Part shown: positions 17,430-26,500 of the stretch, piece after piece
Layout: the number at the start of each line of letters is the position of its first letter
Numbering within the stretch: the stretch's first letter is position 1
Notes under the pieces: model-generated
What the model saw: the letters and a program-made list of their open reading frames with translations, nothing else
Told to the model about the DNA's origin: nothing
Database searches by the model: none
Assembly (NCBI GenBank): GCA_902493335.1
Contig: CABUPJ010000020.1
Coordinates: 1 to 55,718, forward strand
Direction of reading: 5' to 3'
DNA length: 55,718 nucleotides
From: an uncultured Porphyromonadaceae bacterium
Lineage (GTDB): Bacteria; Bacteroidota; Bacteroidia; Bacteroidales; Muribaculaceae
Position numbers and translations under genes: made by a program

Positions 17430-17719
17430 AGCGCCGCCGCTAACGCGGCTCCTTCTTGATTAATCGACCTTGTCACACGCACTTCGGCGTGCTTCGCACA
17501 CCTCGTACGTGCCTATTGAACTATCGCCGCTAACGCGGCTCCTTAGCTACTTGATAAGACAAATATTGCGTAATAGTTTGCAAAATAACTTTACTTGCTC
17601 TAATTTCAGCCGCGCTAGCGGCGGCAGTTCATTAGGCCCGTGCAAAGGACGCATTTATGCGGCCTGCAGCGCGGGTATATATGATCGGTGCCGTTCAGAG
17701 CCGCATAGCGGCGACACTC
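17430..17719. repeat. Palindrome-rich intergenic repeat region
   Basis: No gene is supported here. The stretch carries short hairpins of the form GCCGC-(3 to 4 bases)-GCGGC at 17436-17449, 17526-17539, 17609-17622 and 17700-17712. Two of them sit in an identical 20-mer, CGCCGCTAACGCGGCTCCTT (17435-17454 and 17525-17544). CGCA-TTTA-TGCG lies near 17650. The units abut an IS200-like transposase gene, as REP palindromes do around RAYT genes. Confidence 0.7.
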
Positions 17720-18178
17720 TTATACATCATACAGTACATATCTTTCATCATATTCAATATCATAACGATCAAGAAGTTTAATCATCTCCTGTGCAAATGT
17801 CAGACTGTTATGATGTTCGGGCTGATGCCTGATATATTCGGCTACCGCATCAACTTCTTTTCTTGAATGTGAAAAAGCACCATAGCCTCTCTGCCACTCA
17901 AACCTGAAGTTAATAAACCGATTATCATTAATAAACCTTGATGAACCGGCCTTGATATCTCGCAGCAAATCCGGTAAAGGCTGACTTACATTATACCTGA
18001 TAAGAATATGAATTTGATTCTCAGTCCCACCGATTGCGACCGGAAGATGCCCTCCGGCGCGAAGCATTTTTGAAATATACTGGTATACGCGCTCCCTGAA
18101 AGTTGCCAACAGCATCGATTCACGATTTTTAACTGCAAAAACAACGTGCACGTAAATGCTTGAATATGTATTCGCCAT
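17720..18178 (-). CDS. IS200-like / REP-associated (RAYT-like) Y1 transposase with altered HUH motif
   Basis: A 152-residue Y1-transposase-fold protein. The ATG at 18178 (MANTYSSIYVHVVFAVKNRE) is preferred over an upstream non-AUG start. The usual C-terminal block is intact: FEWQRGYGAFSHS, then the nucleophile Tyr115 and metal-helping Gln119 in EYIRHQPEHH. The metal-binding HUH motif, however, reads Gln55-Ile-His57 (ENQIHIL; codon CAA at the first position) instead of His-x-His. Palindromic units flank it on both sides and a hairpin sits 19 bases before the start. It may be an immobile or domesticated RAYT. No complete insertion-sequence ends were defined. Confidence 0.8.
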   Translation of the reverse strand: MANTYSSIYVHVVFAVKNRESMLLATFRERVYQYISKMLRAGGHLPVAIGGTENQIHILIRYNVSQPLPDLLRDIKAGSSRFINDNRFINFRFEWQRGYGAFSHSRKEVDAVAEYIRHQPEHHNSLTFAQEMIKLLDRYDIEYDERYVLYDV

Positions 18179-18196
18179 CGTTATTATATTCTGCAG

Positions 18197-18229
18197 ATAA
18201 AATGACACCGCTGACGCGGTCCATTTTAT
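18197..18229 (-). repeat. Hairpin just upstream of the transposase start
   Basis: The arms ATAAAATG (18197-18204) and CATTTTAT (18222-18229) enclose ACCGC-TGAC-GCGGT (18207-18220), which is a variant of the GCCGC/GCGGC unit found downstream. In IS200-type genes such a leader hairpin can block translation; a similar effect here is inference. Confidence 0.6.
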
Positions 18230-18303
18230 TTGTTATTTTCCTACCACAATACAATCTGCACCGGCTAACATCAATCAAACCGACGATGGCAATTTTCAAG
18301 TTA

Positions 18304-18924
18304 TCAGAAGAAATAAGCGACTCTGACAGCCCAATGGCGTTGGCGGGCACTGTAATCGTCAAGAAGTTTTGTTTTCAGAGAATAGGTCATGCCCCATGTA
18401 TAAGAGGCTGTCACCTGCCATTTTTTAAAGATTTCGGCACCGATGCCTGCTGTAAGTCCAAGATCGCCGCCGGCCCACTTGATTGCATCGCATTTGCTGT
18501 GTCCGGCAAGTATCGAAAAATCGGGACCACCGAAAATCAGCGGAGCGAGAGTATCCTCGAAACCGTTAAGACGGGTCCACTTGAAACGCAGATGAAGAGG
18601 AATCGTGATGTTATGGAGATAAAGTTTCTCATTACCATATCCTTCTGACGCCCAAATCTTTTTCTCGCCAAGGTTGACCTGACCGCCGAGCTGGTTATAC
18701 ATCAGACCGAAGCTGAGGCCGAAACCTATACCGGGGAACATGAGCTCACCCTCGACACCGGCCTGTGCGCCCACCGTTGATGACACGCCGGCAAGATCCT
18801 GTTTGAAGACGAGATCGTTGATATTGACGCCGGCGACAACCGAACGACGGAATTGGGCTTCTGACGATAACGGCAGCAGCATCGCCACCATGAGTATAAT
18901 AGTTGAGACTAATTTGCGCTTCAT
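18304..18924 (-). CDS. Outer-membrane beta-barrel protein (porin-like)
   Basis: A 206-residue protein with a signal peptide (MKRKLVSTIILMVAMLLPLSSEAQ). The start is the ATG at 18924, nine codons inside the longest frame. It has alternating Gly/aromatic beta strands (AGVEGELMFPGIGFGLSFGLMYNQLGG, ITIPLHLRFKWTRL, FGGPDFSILAG, YTWGMTYSLKT) and ends in an aromatic residue (VRVAYFF), as bacteroidal outer-membrane beta-barrel domains do. A TACCTTTG promoter box precedes it. It is a single gene; its role is unknown. Confidence 0.82.
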   Translation of the reverse strand: MKRKLVSTIILMVAMLLPLSSEAQFRRSVVAGVNINDLVFKQDLAGVSSTVGAQAGVEGELMFPGIGFGLSFGLMYNQLGGQVNLGEKKIWASEGYGNEKLYLHNITIPLHLRFKWTRLNGFEDTLAPLIFGGPDFSILAGHSKCDAIKWAGGDLGLTAGIGAEIFKKWQVTASYTWGMTYSLKTKLLDDYSARQRHWAVRVAYFF

Positions 18925-18948
18925 TTTCGTGATAGAATTATTCGACGG

Positions 18949-18956
18949 CAAAGGTA
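18949..18956 (-). promoter_or_regulatory. -7 box of the beta-barrel gene
   Basis: The minus strand reads TACCTTTG, an exact TAnnTTTG match, 25 bases before the ATG at 18924. Confidence 0.5.
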
Positions 18957-19064
18957 TCTAAAAAAAACCAATATTCCGCACGATTAACGGTTTTTAGATA
19001 AAAAACATCTGTCACACATACTGTCCCCACCGAAATATTTCGCCTCATCGGACGTTATAGATAT

Positions 19065-19655
19065 ATGAATACAACAACCGACCTACAACCCCTCGAATGC
19101 CACCCGTGGCCTCCGTTCATACCCGACGGGGCAAAAATAGTGATAATGGGTACATTCCCGCCGCAGTCCAAACGCTGGTCGATGGATTTCTATTATCCCA
19201 ACCGCACGAACGATTTCTGGTTTATGATGGGACTTATCTTTCTCGGCGACCGCTATGCGCTCTACGACCGCGAGACGCGTCTCTTCGATGTCGACGCGAT
19301 CAAAAGACTCCTGACTGCAAATGGCATAGCTTTGAATGACACAGGCCGCAAGGTACGCCGCTTAATGGGCAATGCGTCTGACAAATACCTCGAGATTGTC
19401 GAGCCGGTCCCTCTTTACGATCTGTTAGGCGAAATGCCAGAGTGTCATATTGTCGCAACAACGGGCGAAAAGGCCGCCGGTGTCATCGCATCGCTGACCG
19501 GCACAGAAGTGCCGCGCATGGGCCATATGGTAACGTCAGCCGACGGCCTCGACATTTGGCGTATGCCTTCGACAAGCCGCGCCTATCCCCTCGCTCTTGA
19601 GAAAAAAGCCGAGCATTACGAACGTATGTTCCGCGCGGCTGGCATCATCCGGTAA
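19065..19655 (+). CDS. Uracil-DNA glycosylase superfamily protein
   Basis: A 196-residue protein with the UDG-superfamily layout. Motif 1 lies in KIVIMGTFPPQSKRWSMDFYYPNRTNDFW (residues 24-52), and the C-terminal motif 2 is RMPSTSRAYP (from residue 166). The FYYPNRTNDFW stretch resembles the SMUG2/MUG-like branches, which remove uracil or other damaged bases. No Fe-S cysteines are present. The substrate cannot be stated. It is convergent with the secreted-protein gene at 19735, with a shared hairpin between them. Confidence 0.75.
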   Translation: MNTTTDLQPLECHPWPPFIPDGAKIVIMGTFPPQSKRWSMDFYYPNRTNDFWFMMGLIFLGDRYALYDRETRLFDVDAIKRLLTANGIALNDTGRKVRRLMGNASDKYLEIVEPVPLYDLLGEMPECHIVATTGEKAAGVIASLTGTEVPRMGHMVTSADGLDIWRMPSTSRAYPLALEKKAEHYERMFRAAGIIR

Positions 19656-19676
19656 TTCGTTTGAGAAACAAATCAC

Positions 19677-19714
19677 AAAAAACCGCCGGCTTCCGAAGAT
19701 GCCGACGGCTTTTC
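19677..19714. terminator. Bidirectional terminator between convergent genes
   Basis: CCGCCGGC (19683-19690) pairs, with one mismatch, with GCCGACGG (19701-19708). An A-run precedes it and TTTT follows. Confidence 0.65.
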
Positions 19715-19734
19715 GCACATTAAACCAAAATATT

Positions 19735-21057
19735 TTACTTAATTATAATCTTCCTGACATCTGAACCCTGACGGCGGATATAAAGGCCTCCGGCCGGATT
19801 ATCGACGCGTACGCCCTGAAGATTGAAATATTCGACGGGCTCATTGCCGTCGGCGGTGATGCCGCCGATACCCGCCACATCGATATAATCGCCATACACT
19901 GTGCGGCTTTCGGCAATATACTCTTCCTCGTCCATGTCATAAATAGAAATTGTCAACTGAGTCGGATTGCCGTTGGCGTCATATTCGTATTCATGTTTCT
20001 CTCCCATGACAAAAGGCATCTCGTCACTGTAAGTCTCTTCTATGGTATCCTCCGTCATGTTGCCGTGAGCGTCAATGACAACAGTCTCGACAGATGTCAC
20101 AAAAGGCTCTTCAACAAGATTATATTCGTCGTCAAGATAGATATTCTCTGTGATTCTGTAGCTTCCGTTTTCGTCAATTGCCTCATAAATCACTTCCTGA
20201 GCCACTTCGTCGGGGTTGACAAATGTATTTTTGAGCACATAGTCGTTCTCACCCGAGTAGGTCACGATAATATGCCCGTCAAGCTCATTCTCGTAATAGA
20301 TATCGGCATATTTGACACGGTTCGCGCCCGAAAGAAGCTCCATGATTCCATCGGTCATCTGACCGTCAGTACGGTCCCATTCGATATTTTTATATGACAC
20401 CTCTTCATAAAGATTCCATAACGGGGCCGTCATATTCTCGTTGTAATAATAATAGAATTCGTTTGCCTTGCCGGTTTTGGCATCATAGTTCCAGACGCTT
20501 TTATAAGCCGGACACATATTATCCATCAACGGCAGTTCCTTGACAATCTCGATGATGTTACCGCCGGTATTGCGGGTGATGATGTTATTTTCACAATAAA
20601 AGTTGGCGACCCATTCGCCGTCAGACCAGTTGTAACCGTTACGTTGGATGTAATAATCCTTTACAATCGGGTCGTAGACATAGGTACGCTTAGATACATT
20701 GACGAGTTCGCCGCCTTCTTCACCTTCCTTTTCAATGCGTTCGACCAGCATGTTGTCATCGTTATACTTGTCTTCGACGACATTGAGAAAACCGTCTTCA
20801 TTGGCAGTCGATTTTATGACATTGCCTCGGCTGTCATATTCAAATTCTTCCACAGCCATTTCAAGCCACTCACCGTCTTCAAACACATATTGAGTGGCCG
20901 AAACCGGACGCCAGAGCTGGCCGGGAGCCGCCTTTTTTATGACAAGGGCGCGTTTGGTCTTATTCTTTACCTGTTGTTTGACAAAACGACCCGGAACAGC
21001 GCCTGCGACCGCAAGGCTTACAAAAGCACAAAGTGACAAAGTGTAAAGTTTTTTCAT
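19735..21057 (-). CDS. Secreted hypothetical protein with NLQGVRV/GLYIRRQGS C-terminal module
   Basis: A 440-residue exported protein (signal peptide MKKLYTLSLCAFVSLAVAGAV). The body consists of repeated short beta units containing Tyr/Asp/Gly (FEYDSRGNVIKST, KYNDDNMLVERIE, YEYDANGNPTQLT), similar in rhythm to YD/RHS-like or MORN-like strands. The last 34 residues (from PVEYFNLQGVRV to the end) match the end of the protein at 39238-40794 at 25 of 34 positions. This points to a sorting or anchoring signal; type IX secretion is possible but not shown. It is a single gene with a promoter box at 21103-21110. Confidence 0.75.
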   Translation of the reverse strand: MKKLYTLSLCAFVSLAVAGAVPGRFVKQQVKNKTKRALVIKKAAPGQLWRPVSATQYVFEDGEWLEMAVEEFEYDSRGNVIKSTANEDGFLNVVEDKYNDDNMLVERIEKEGEEGGELVNVSKRTYVYDPIVKDYYIQRNGYNWSDGEWVANFYCENNIITRNTGGNIIEIVKELPLMDNMCPAYKSVWNYDAKTGKANEFYYYYNENMTAPLWNLYEEVSYKNIEWDRTDGQMTDGIMELLSGANRVKYADIYYENELDGHIIVTYSGENDYVLKNTFVNPDEVAQEVIYEAIDENGSYRITENIYLDDEYNLVEEPFVTSVETVVIDAHGNMTEDTIEETYSDEMPFVMGEKHEYEYDANGNPTQLTISIYDMDEEEYIAESRTVYGDYIDVAGIGGITADGNEPVEYFNLQGVRVDNPAGGLYIRRQGSDVRKIIIK

Positions 21058-21102
21058 TCTTTAATTTTAAACAAATCTATGGTTAACTATCTAATAACGC
21101 CG

Positions 21103-21110
21103 CAAAAATA
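21103..21110 (-). promoter_or_regulatory. -7 box of the secreted-protein gene
   Basis: The minus strand reads TATTTTTG, matching TAnnTTTG, about 45 bases before the ATG at 21057. Confidence 0.4.
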
Positions 21111-21199
21111 TAATAATAAATGCAAATTTCAAAATTTTTGCAATATTTTTTCGACTTTTAATATAAAAACATCAACCAGATATTTTATTTCTGATTAAA

Positions 21200-21236
21200 C
21201 AAAAAAGAGAGCTGCCCGGTTAAGACAACTCTCTTT
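21200..21236 (-). terminator. Terminator after rpoD
   Basis: On the minus strand AAAGAGAGTTG pairs (one mismatch) with CAGCTCTCTTT and runs into a T-run (the A-run at 21201-21206 on the plus strand). It begins 24 bases past the rpoD stop. Confidence 0.7.
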
Positions 21237-21259
21237 AAGCTGATATTTTGTCGATTCTT

Positions 21260-22120
21260 TTAAGAACCGAGATATGATTTGAGCAGACGGCTCTTCTGTC
21301 CTTTAAGCCGGCGGATGGCTTTTTCTTTAATCTGACGCACACGCTCGCGCGTGAGGTCGAATTTCGCACCGATTTCCTCGAGTGTCATCTCCTGACAGCC
21401 GATGCCGAAGAACATCTTGAGTATCTCGCGCTCACGCTCATGGAGCTGACGCAGCGCACGGTCGACTTCGTTTGAGAGCGACTCCTGGTTGAGGGTCGCG
21501 TCGGCCATAGGCGAATCGTCGTTAGTCAGCACGTCGAGAAGACTGTTGTCCTCACCTTCGACAAAAGGAGCGTCGACAGAGATATGGCGACCCGAAACCT
21601 TGAGCGTGTCGGCAATCTTTTCGACAGGCACGTCGAGAGTCTCGGCGAGTTCCTCGGGCGAGGGGCGGCGTTCATTCTCCTGCTCGAATTTCGAGAGTGC
21701 CTTGCTGATCTTGTTGAGCGAGCCTACCTGATTGAGCGGCAGACGCACAATGCGCGACTGCTCGGCAAGAGCCTGCAGGATAGACTGGCGAATCCACCAG
21801 ACGGCGTATGATATGAATTTGAAGCCACGTGTCTCGTCAAATTTGCGTGCTGCTTTGATTAGTCCGAGATTGCCTTCGTTGATAAGGTCGGGCAACGACA
21901 GGCCCTGATTCTGGTATTGCTTTGCCACCGACACGACAAATCGCAGGTTTGCGCGGGTGAGTTTTTCGAGGGCTGCCTGGTCGCCCTGACGGATGCGCTG
22001 GGCGAGTTCTACTTCTTCTTCTACCGTGATAAGATCTTCACGACCGATTTCCTGAAGATACTTGTCAAGCGAGGCGCTCTCACGGTTAGTAATCGACTTT
22101 GTTATCTTTAGTTGCCTCAT
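21260..22120 (-). CDS. rpoD: RNA polymerase primary sigma factor, RpoD type
   Basis: A 286-residue group-1 type sigma-70 lacking most of region 1.1, as usual for the primary sigma of Bacteroidota. Visible regions are 1.2 (DKYLQEIGREDLITVEEEVELAQRI), 2.1-2.4 (LTRANLRFVVSVAKQYQNQGLSLPDLINEGNLGLIKAARKFDETRGFKFISYAVWWIRQSI), 3 (ENERRPSPEELAETLDV) and 4.2 (MTLEEIGAKFDLTRERVRQIKEKAIRRLK). It should recognise the TTTG/TAnnTTTG promoters marked elsewhere here. The gene is monocistronic, with its own TAACTTTG box and a terminator. Confidence 0.95.
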   Translation of the reverse strand: MRQLKITKSITNRESASLDKYLQEIGREDLITVEEEVELAQRIRQGDQAALEKLTRANLRFVVSVAKQYQNQGLSLPDLINEGNLGLIKAARKFDETRGFKFISYAVWWIRQSILQALAEQSRIVRLPLNQVGSLNKISKALSKFEQENERRPSPEELAETLDVPVEKIADTLKVSGRHISVDAPFVEGEDNSLLDVLTNDDSPMADATLNQESLSNEVDRALRQLHEREREILKMFFGIGCQEMTLEEIGAKFDLTRERVRQIKEKAIRRLKGQKSRLLKSYLGS

Positions 22121-22158
22121 GTTTTGCTATAAACGTTTATATTACTGCAATAATCATG

Positions 22159-22166
22159 CAAAGTTA
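22159..22166 (-). promoter_or_regulatory. -7 box of rpoD
   Basis: The minus strand reads TAACTTTG, the same octamer as in the tRNA-Thr promoter, 39 bases before the ATG. Confidence 0.5.
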
Positions 22167-22272
22167 CGTAATTTTATCCAATTCTCATCTATTATAACGC
22201 ATTTTCACTGAAATTATTTATAAATATATCTTAATCAGATGTCTGCAAAAGAGAAATATGCTTAAACAAGCG

Positions 22273-23025
22273 CTATTCGCTGCAGATATCCACTGTGATG
22301 ACTGTAACATTGTCGGCTCCGCCGGCGCGGCAGGCCGCCGAGACAATATCCGAGGCCGCTGCCGGTGACGCCGATACGGCCGCAGTCTCGTCATCATCGA
22401 GCATGTCACACAGACCGTCCGAGCAGATGATATAACGGTCGCCAACTGCAATGCGCGATGTCACATCCGTCACATCGATAAATGATTCCTGCAGACCGAT
22501 GGCATTATAAATCACATTCGACGGCTGCGACATGTCGCCGGTAAGCTGCCTCAGCGAGTGGTCGACCGTCATCTGCCTGAGGAAACCGTCACGAAGACGA
22601 TACACCCGGCTGTCGCCTGCATTGACAAGCAGGACACGGCCGTCGATAAAAATAAATCCGGTCAGAGTCGTCCCCATCGAGACGAGACGGCTGTCGGCCG
22701 AGGCGGCCGCGAGCATTTCGGCTGTCGCTTCAGCAAGCCAATGCGTTTTCATCTCAGACATAACATCCTCGGCCCTAACACCATGAGGCAAAGCCGAAAC
22801 AAACGAGTCGAGCGAATGAAGCACCATCTCCGAGGCAACCTCGCCTCCCTCATAACCGCCCATTCCGTCGGCGACGACAGCACAGAAGCGCGACTCGGGC
22901 GACAGGGTCACAGGCGGCAGTACATCGGCGTCATCGCGGTAAAAGGCGCCGACAAGCAGGGCCATGTCTTCGTTATTCTCCCTGACCATCCCGGCCGACG
23001 AAGCCACTGTAAAATGCAGTTTCAT
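22273..23025 (-). CDS. PP2C-family Ser/Thr protein phosphatase
   Basis: A 250-residue PPM/PP2C phosphatase. Metal-binding and catalytic motifs are all present: GMVRENNED near residue 13, VVADGMGGYEGGEVASE near 50, STM/VSMGTTL with LLVNAGDSRVYRL in the middle, SDGLCDML near 200, and GGADNVTVITVDI at the end. It removes phosphate from Ser/Thr residues with Mn2+/Mg2+. Its start overlaps the FHA gene stop by four bases (ATGA), so the two are translationally coupled. It is the last gene of a CHAT-FHA-PP2C operon. No cognate kinase is encoded in the window. Confidence 0.92.
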   Translation of the reverse strand: MKLHFTVASSAGMVRENNEDMALLVGAFYRDDADVLPPVTLSPESRFCAVVADGMGGYEGGEVASEMVLHSLDSFVSALPHGVRAEDVMSEMKTHWLAEATAEMLAAASADSRLVSMGTTLTGFIFIDGRVLLVNAGDSRVYRLRDGFLRQMTVDHSLRQLTGDMSQPSNVIYNAIGLQESFIDVTDVTSRIAVGDRYIICSDGLCDMLDDDETAAVSASPAAASDIVSAACRAGGADNVTVITVDICSE

Positions 23026-23546
23026 TTGACGATGAAATTATAGGTCTTTGCAAATTTGACATTATCGCCCGCCATTAACGCCACTGGCTGCCCGGGCTGA
23101 CACTTAAAACCGTTGACAGTCGTGCCGTTGCGCGAACCGAGGTCGGTGATATACCATTTGCCGGCGGTGAATGACAGAGAGGCGTGACGCCCCGAGATAT
23201 AAATGAGAGAGCCGAGCTGTGCGACATAATCGCCCGTCGTGCGCCCTATGACTGCACCGTCAGCCAACGTCAGCGTTACCGCCGGATTGTCGCACACAAG
23301 CGCCAGAGACGCGGGCTCCACGATTTTGTCTGACGAGTCTGACCTGTCAGACCTGTCAGACCCTAACGCGACGTCTTGTCCGGCTCTGACGAGCTCGCCG
23401 CCGCACGAGGCACAGCGCTTTCCGGCGCCTTTGCCGAACTTTTTACACTTGGGGCAGATATACAATTCAGCGCCGCACTGGTCACAGAAGACGCTGTCGT
23501 CTTCTATCATGGCTTTACAGGTATAGCAGGGTGTGAGATTTGGCAT
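23022..23546 (-). CDS. Zinc-ribbon plus FHA domain protein
   Basis: A 174-residue cytoplasmic adaptor. Residues 1-50 hold four CxxC knuckles (CYTC, CDQC, CPKC, CASC) forming paired zinc ribbons. Residues 63-73 are a Ser-Asp-Arg repeat linker. Residues 90-174 are an FHA domain with the phosphothreonine-binding signature (IGRTTGDY, ISGRHASL with Arg120/His121, and LGSRNGTTVNG). FHA domains bind pThr peptides. The partner PP2C gene overlaps its end and the CHAT gene lies 23 bases upstream, suggesting a phospho-switch module. The start was chosen at the ATG at 23546. Confidence 0.88.
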   Translation of the reverse strand: MPNLTPCYTCKAMIEDDSVFCDQCGAELYICPKCKKFGKGAGKRCASCGGELVRAGQDVALGSDRSDRSDSSDKIVEPASLALVCDNPAVTLTLADGAVIGRTTGDYVAQLGSLIYISGRHASLSFTAGKWYITDLGSRNGTTVNGFKCQPGQPVALMAGDNVKFAKTYNFIVK

Positions 23547-23569
23547 ATTATCTTTGGTATTTAGCGTTA

Positions 23570-26500
23570 TCAGTCAATTGCATCGAGAAGGATGAAGGCG
23601 GCCCAGTAGCGTGGATTCTCCCAGCCGGGAGTCGCGCGGACTATCTGCTTGGCACGTTCGAGAGCGCTGTGCTTGTCTGTGGCGGCCACGCCGGCCGAAG
23701 GGTCGCCAAGCCAATGACGGTAGAATTCCGTTATCAGACGGCACGTGGCGTCGTCGTCGACTTTCCACAGCGACATCAGTATCGAGTTGACGCCGGCTTT
23801 CTTGAATCCCCGCTGCAGGCCGAAGACGCCGTCGCCCGTGACCTGACCGAGACCGGTCTCGCAGGCCGACAGCACCGCGAGGTCGACGTTCTCGAGATTG
23901 AGGCGCGCAATTTCGGCGGCCGTCAGAATGCCGTCGTCGATGTCCGACGGTATGTCTTCGAGTCCGAGATAGCGGTTGGCGGCGCCAGCCATGAGCAGGC
24001 CCGAGCGTTCGAGCGCTATGTCTTCGGCTGTCAGAGTCTCTGACTGTCTGAGTTCTCTGTCGTCGGCCTGACTGTCGTCGGCGACGAAAAATCCGTGGGT
24101 GCTGATATGGAATATGCTGCCGTAACGGCCCGACAGAGCCTTGATTGACGACTCCGTGCCGTCGGCGCCGGTCTTAAGCAACGGCGTGTGGCCGGTGACT
24201 TTCTTATAGAAGTCAGAAACGGCCTCGACTTCGACGAGCGCACCCTTGAGTTCGGGTATCACGACGTCGCCCTTGCGCGAGACGCGCGCCGACAGCAGGT
24301 TGTCGGCGTTGAAGCCCCGCTCGCGAAGCTCGGGATAGCGTCCGGCGTCGGCAACCATGCTGTCGACATCCATGTCATATTTGAGGCCGCCGTAGATGGT
24401 CGCTGACCTGTACTTGCCTTTGCCGCGGCGCGATCTGACAAGCTCGCGGGTCGAGGTCAACCGATAGAACTCGGGCTTCGAGGGAAGGATGCCGTCGCTG
24501 ACGGGCAGTGACTCAAGAGCCACGGAACACAGCGCCCCCTGTGGAACGAAATAGACCGACGTACAACCGGCGATATCGTCGGCGAATGTCTTGAAGAACT
24601 TGTCGGTAAAATCGCGGTCGGCGAACATCAAGTCGTTGGTGATGAAGTCGCGGTCGCCCTTGCAGACCTCGCGCAGCACAGGCAGTTTCGAGTCTTTGGT
24701 GAGGATAAGGGCGATTAGCGCGCTGATGCTGTCGCCCATCTCATAGTCGACAAACTCGATGGCGGCGGCTCCGCGCGGCAGAGCCTTACGCACCTGCTGC
24801 CAGGTTGTCTTCGGCAGGCGCCAGTCATTGCCTGTCGTCTCGCCGATGCGGTCGAGCAACTGACGCTCGACGTCTGACACCTCTGTGGTGATGCGGTTGA
24901 TGTCAGCCCGATACGACTCTGCCTCTTTGGCATCGACCGCTGCCTCTGCCTGCGCCGTCAGACGTTTAAGTAAATCTTTCTTAAACATCCACCGGCCATA
25001 TAAAACACGCACGTCTTCGGGCGACTTTTTAACCAGATCGATTATCGACCTGTCGGCGTTAAACAACAGGCCGTTAGAGAAGAGCATCGCGTCATAGAGC
25101 AAGCCGTTCATCTCGGTATCACGCAGATAGCCGACGGTCACATAGGGCAGCGTCGTGCGGTAGAATCCGAAGTTCGAGTTCCAGAAGTCGGCGCGCTGGG
25201 CCGCCGTCAGCGTCAGTATGTTATTCGAAATATAATCGCAGCCTATGTTATAGGCCCGGCGGAAGTTCTCGATTGCGCCCTGCTTGTCACCGAGCATCAT
25301 CTTTGCCTCGGCTGCCTGAACAAGCGGGGCGATTACCGTCACTGAATTCTTGTCGTTTATCTGTCCGGCGATTTCCGCCGCACGGTTTGCCCGCTCTAAC
25401 GATGTCTCGTAGTCGCCGAGAGCGGTATAAATCTTCGATGTCAGCAGACAATTATCATACGTTTCTACAGTATAATATGCCAAATCTCCATATATACGGG
25501 CTGACTCATAATCTCCTTCCAAAAAGAAATACTGCGACCTGAGGCGATTTGGCAGCGAACGGTCAAGATTGATAAAATTTTTGATTGAGCCTATTATCCG
25601 GTCGATGTTGTCTATGTCTCTGAGACACTCGTCTTTTTTGCCTGCATTATATTTGGCCCACAGACCGTTTACACTATTCGTCATGACAACGGCTTCATTA
25701 TCGCTATAGCGTTCAGACTGAATTTGTTCACTTTTCTTACGGTACTCTTCAACAAGTGAATATCGGCCCATTTTTAAATAAAGGTCACCCAGCGTGTTGT
25801 ATGTCTGTATAAGTGTTGCCATACCGCCATCGTTCATTGCCATGCTACTGTCGAGAGCTTTCATTAGTATTTTTTCGGCATCGGCGAGACGGTTTAATTT
25901 AATGTATATCTGTCCGGCCGTCAGCAGTGCGGCAGGCGCGACAAAACCGTTGACCCCATCATTAATAACCCCGAGCGCCTTCTCAGCGTACTTAAGCGCG
26001 TCATCAAGTTTCCAAAGATTATTATTTATTGTAGCGAGCGTGGCATAGGCGTTACATACATTCGATTTATCGGCGTCTTTTATTTGAGCGGGAGTCTGCC
26101 TGAGAGTTTCAAGAATAACATCAGCCGCATAGTCATATTCGGTTGTACTCAAAATCTTAGCGCCCCACATCAAATGCTGGAAACGCGAAGGGTCTTCATC
26201 GCTATATATTGTCCGCGCAATATCAATAATCTCATGTCCTAACTCCGCCTGACGATCCATTCGCGCCAAATCGCCTGTCTGATCTATATACACACAGTTG
26301 AGCAACACCGCCTGTAAATGTTTTTTGGAAAACTTACCATTCTCTGACAATGTCGTGTTATAAAGATTATCAAGCTCGCTGCGCGCCTCGTTTTTGCGGT
26401 TGGTGAAAGTCAGAAGCATCAGGCGGTTCGATATGGCATCGTAAGTGTCATAATCGGGATAAGCCTTGGCAAAGTCGAGCAATTCCTCGTTAATCGCAAG

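Noticed and set aside
17430..17719. Possible CRISPR array because of repeated 20-mers
   Set aside because: Only two exact copies, palindromic repeats of mixed type, no regular spacers and no cas genes.
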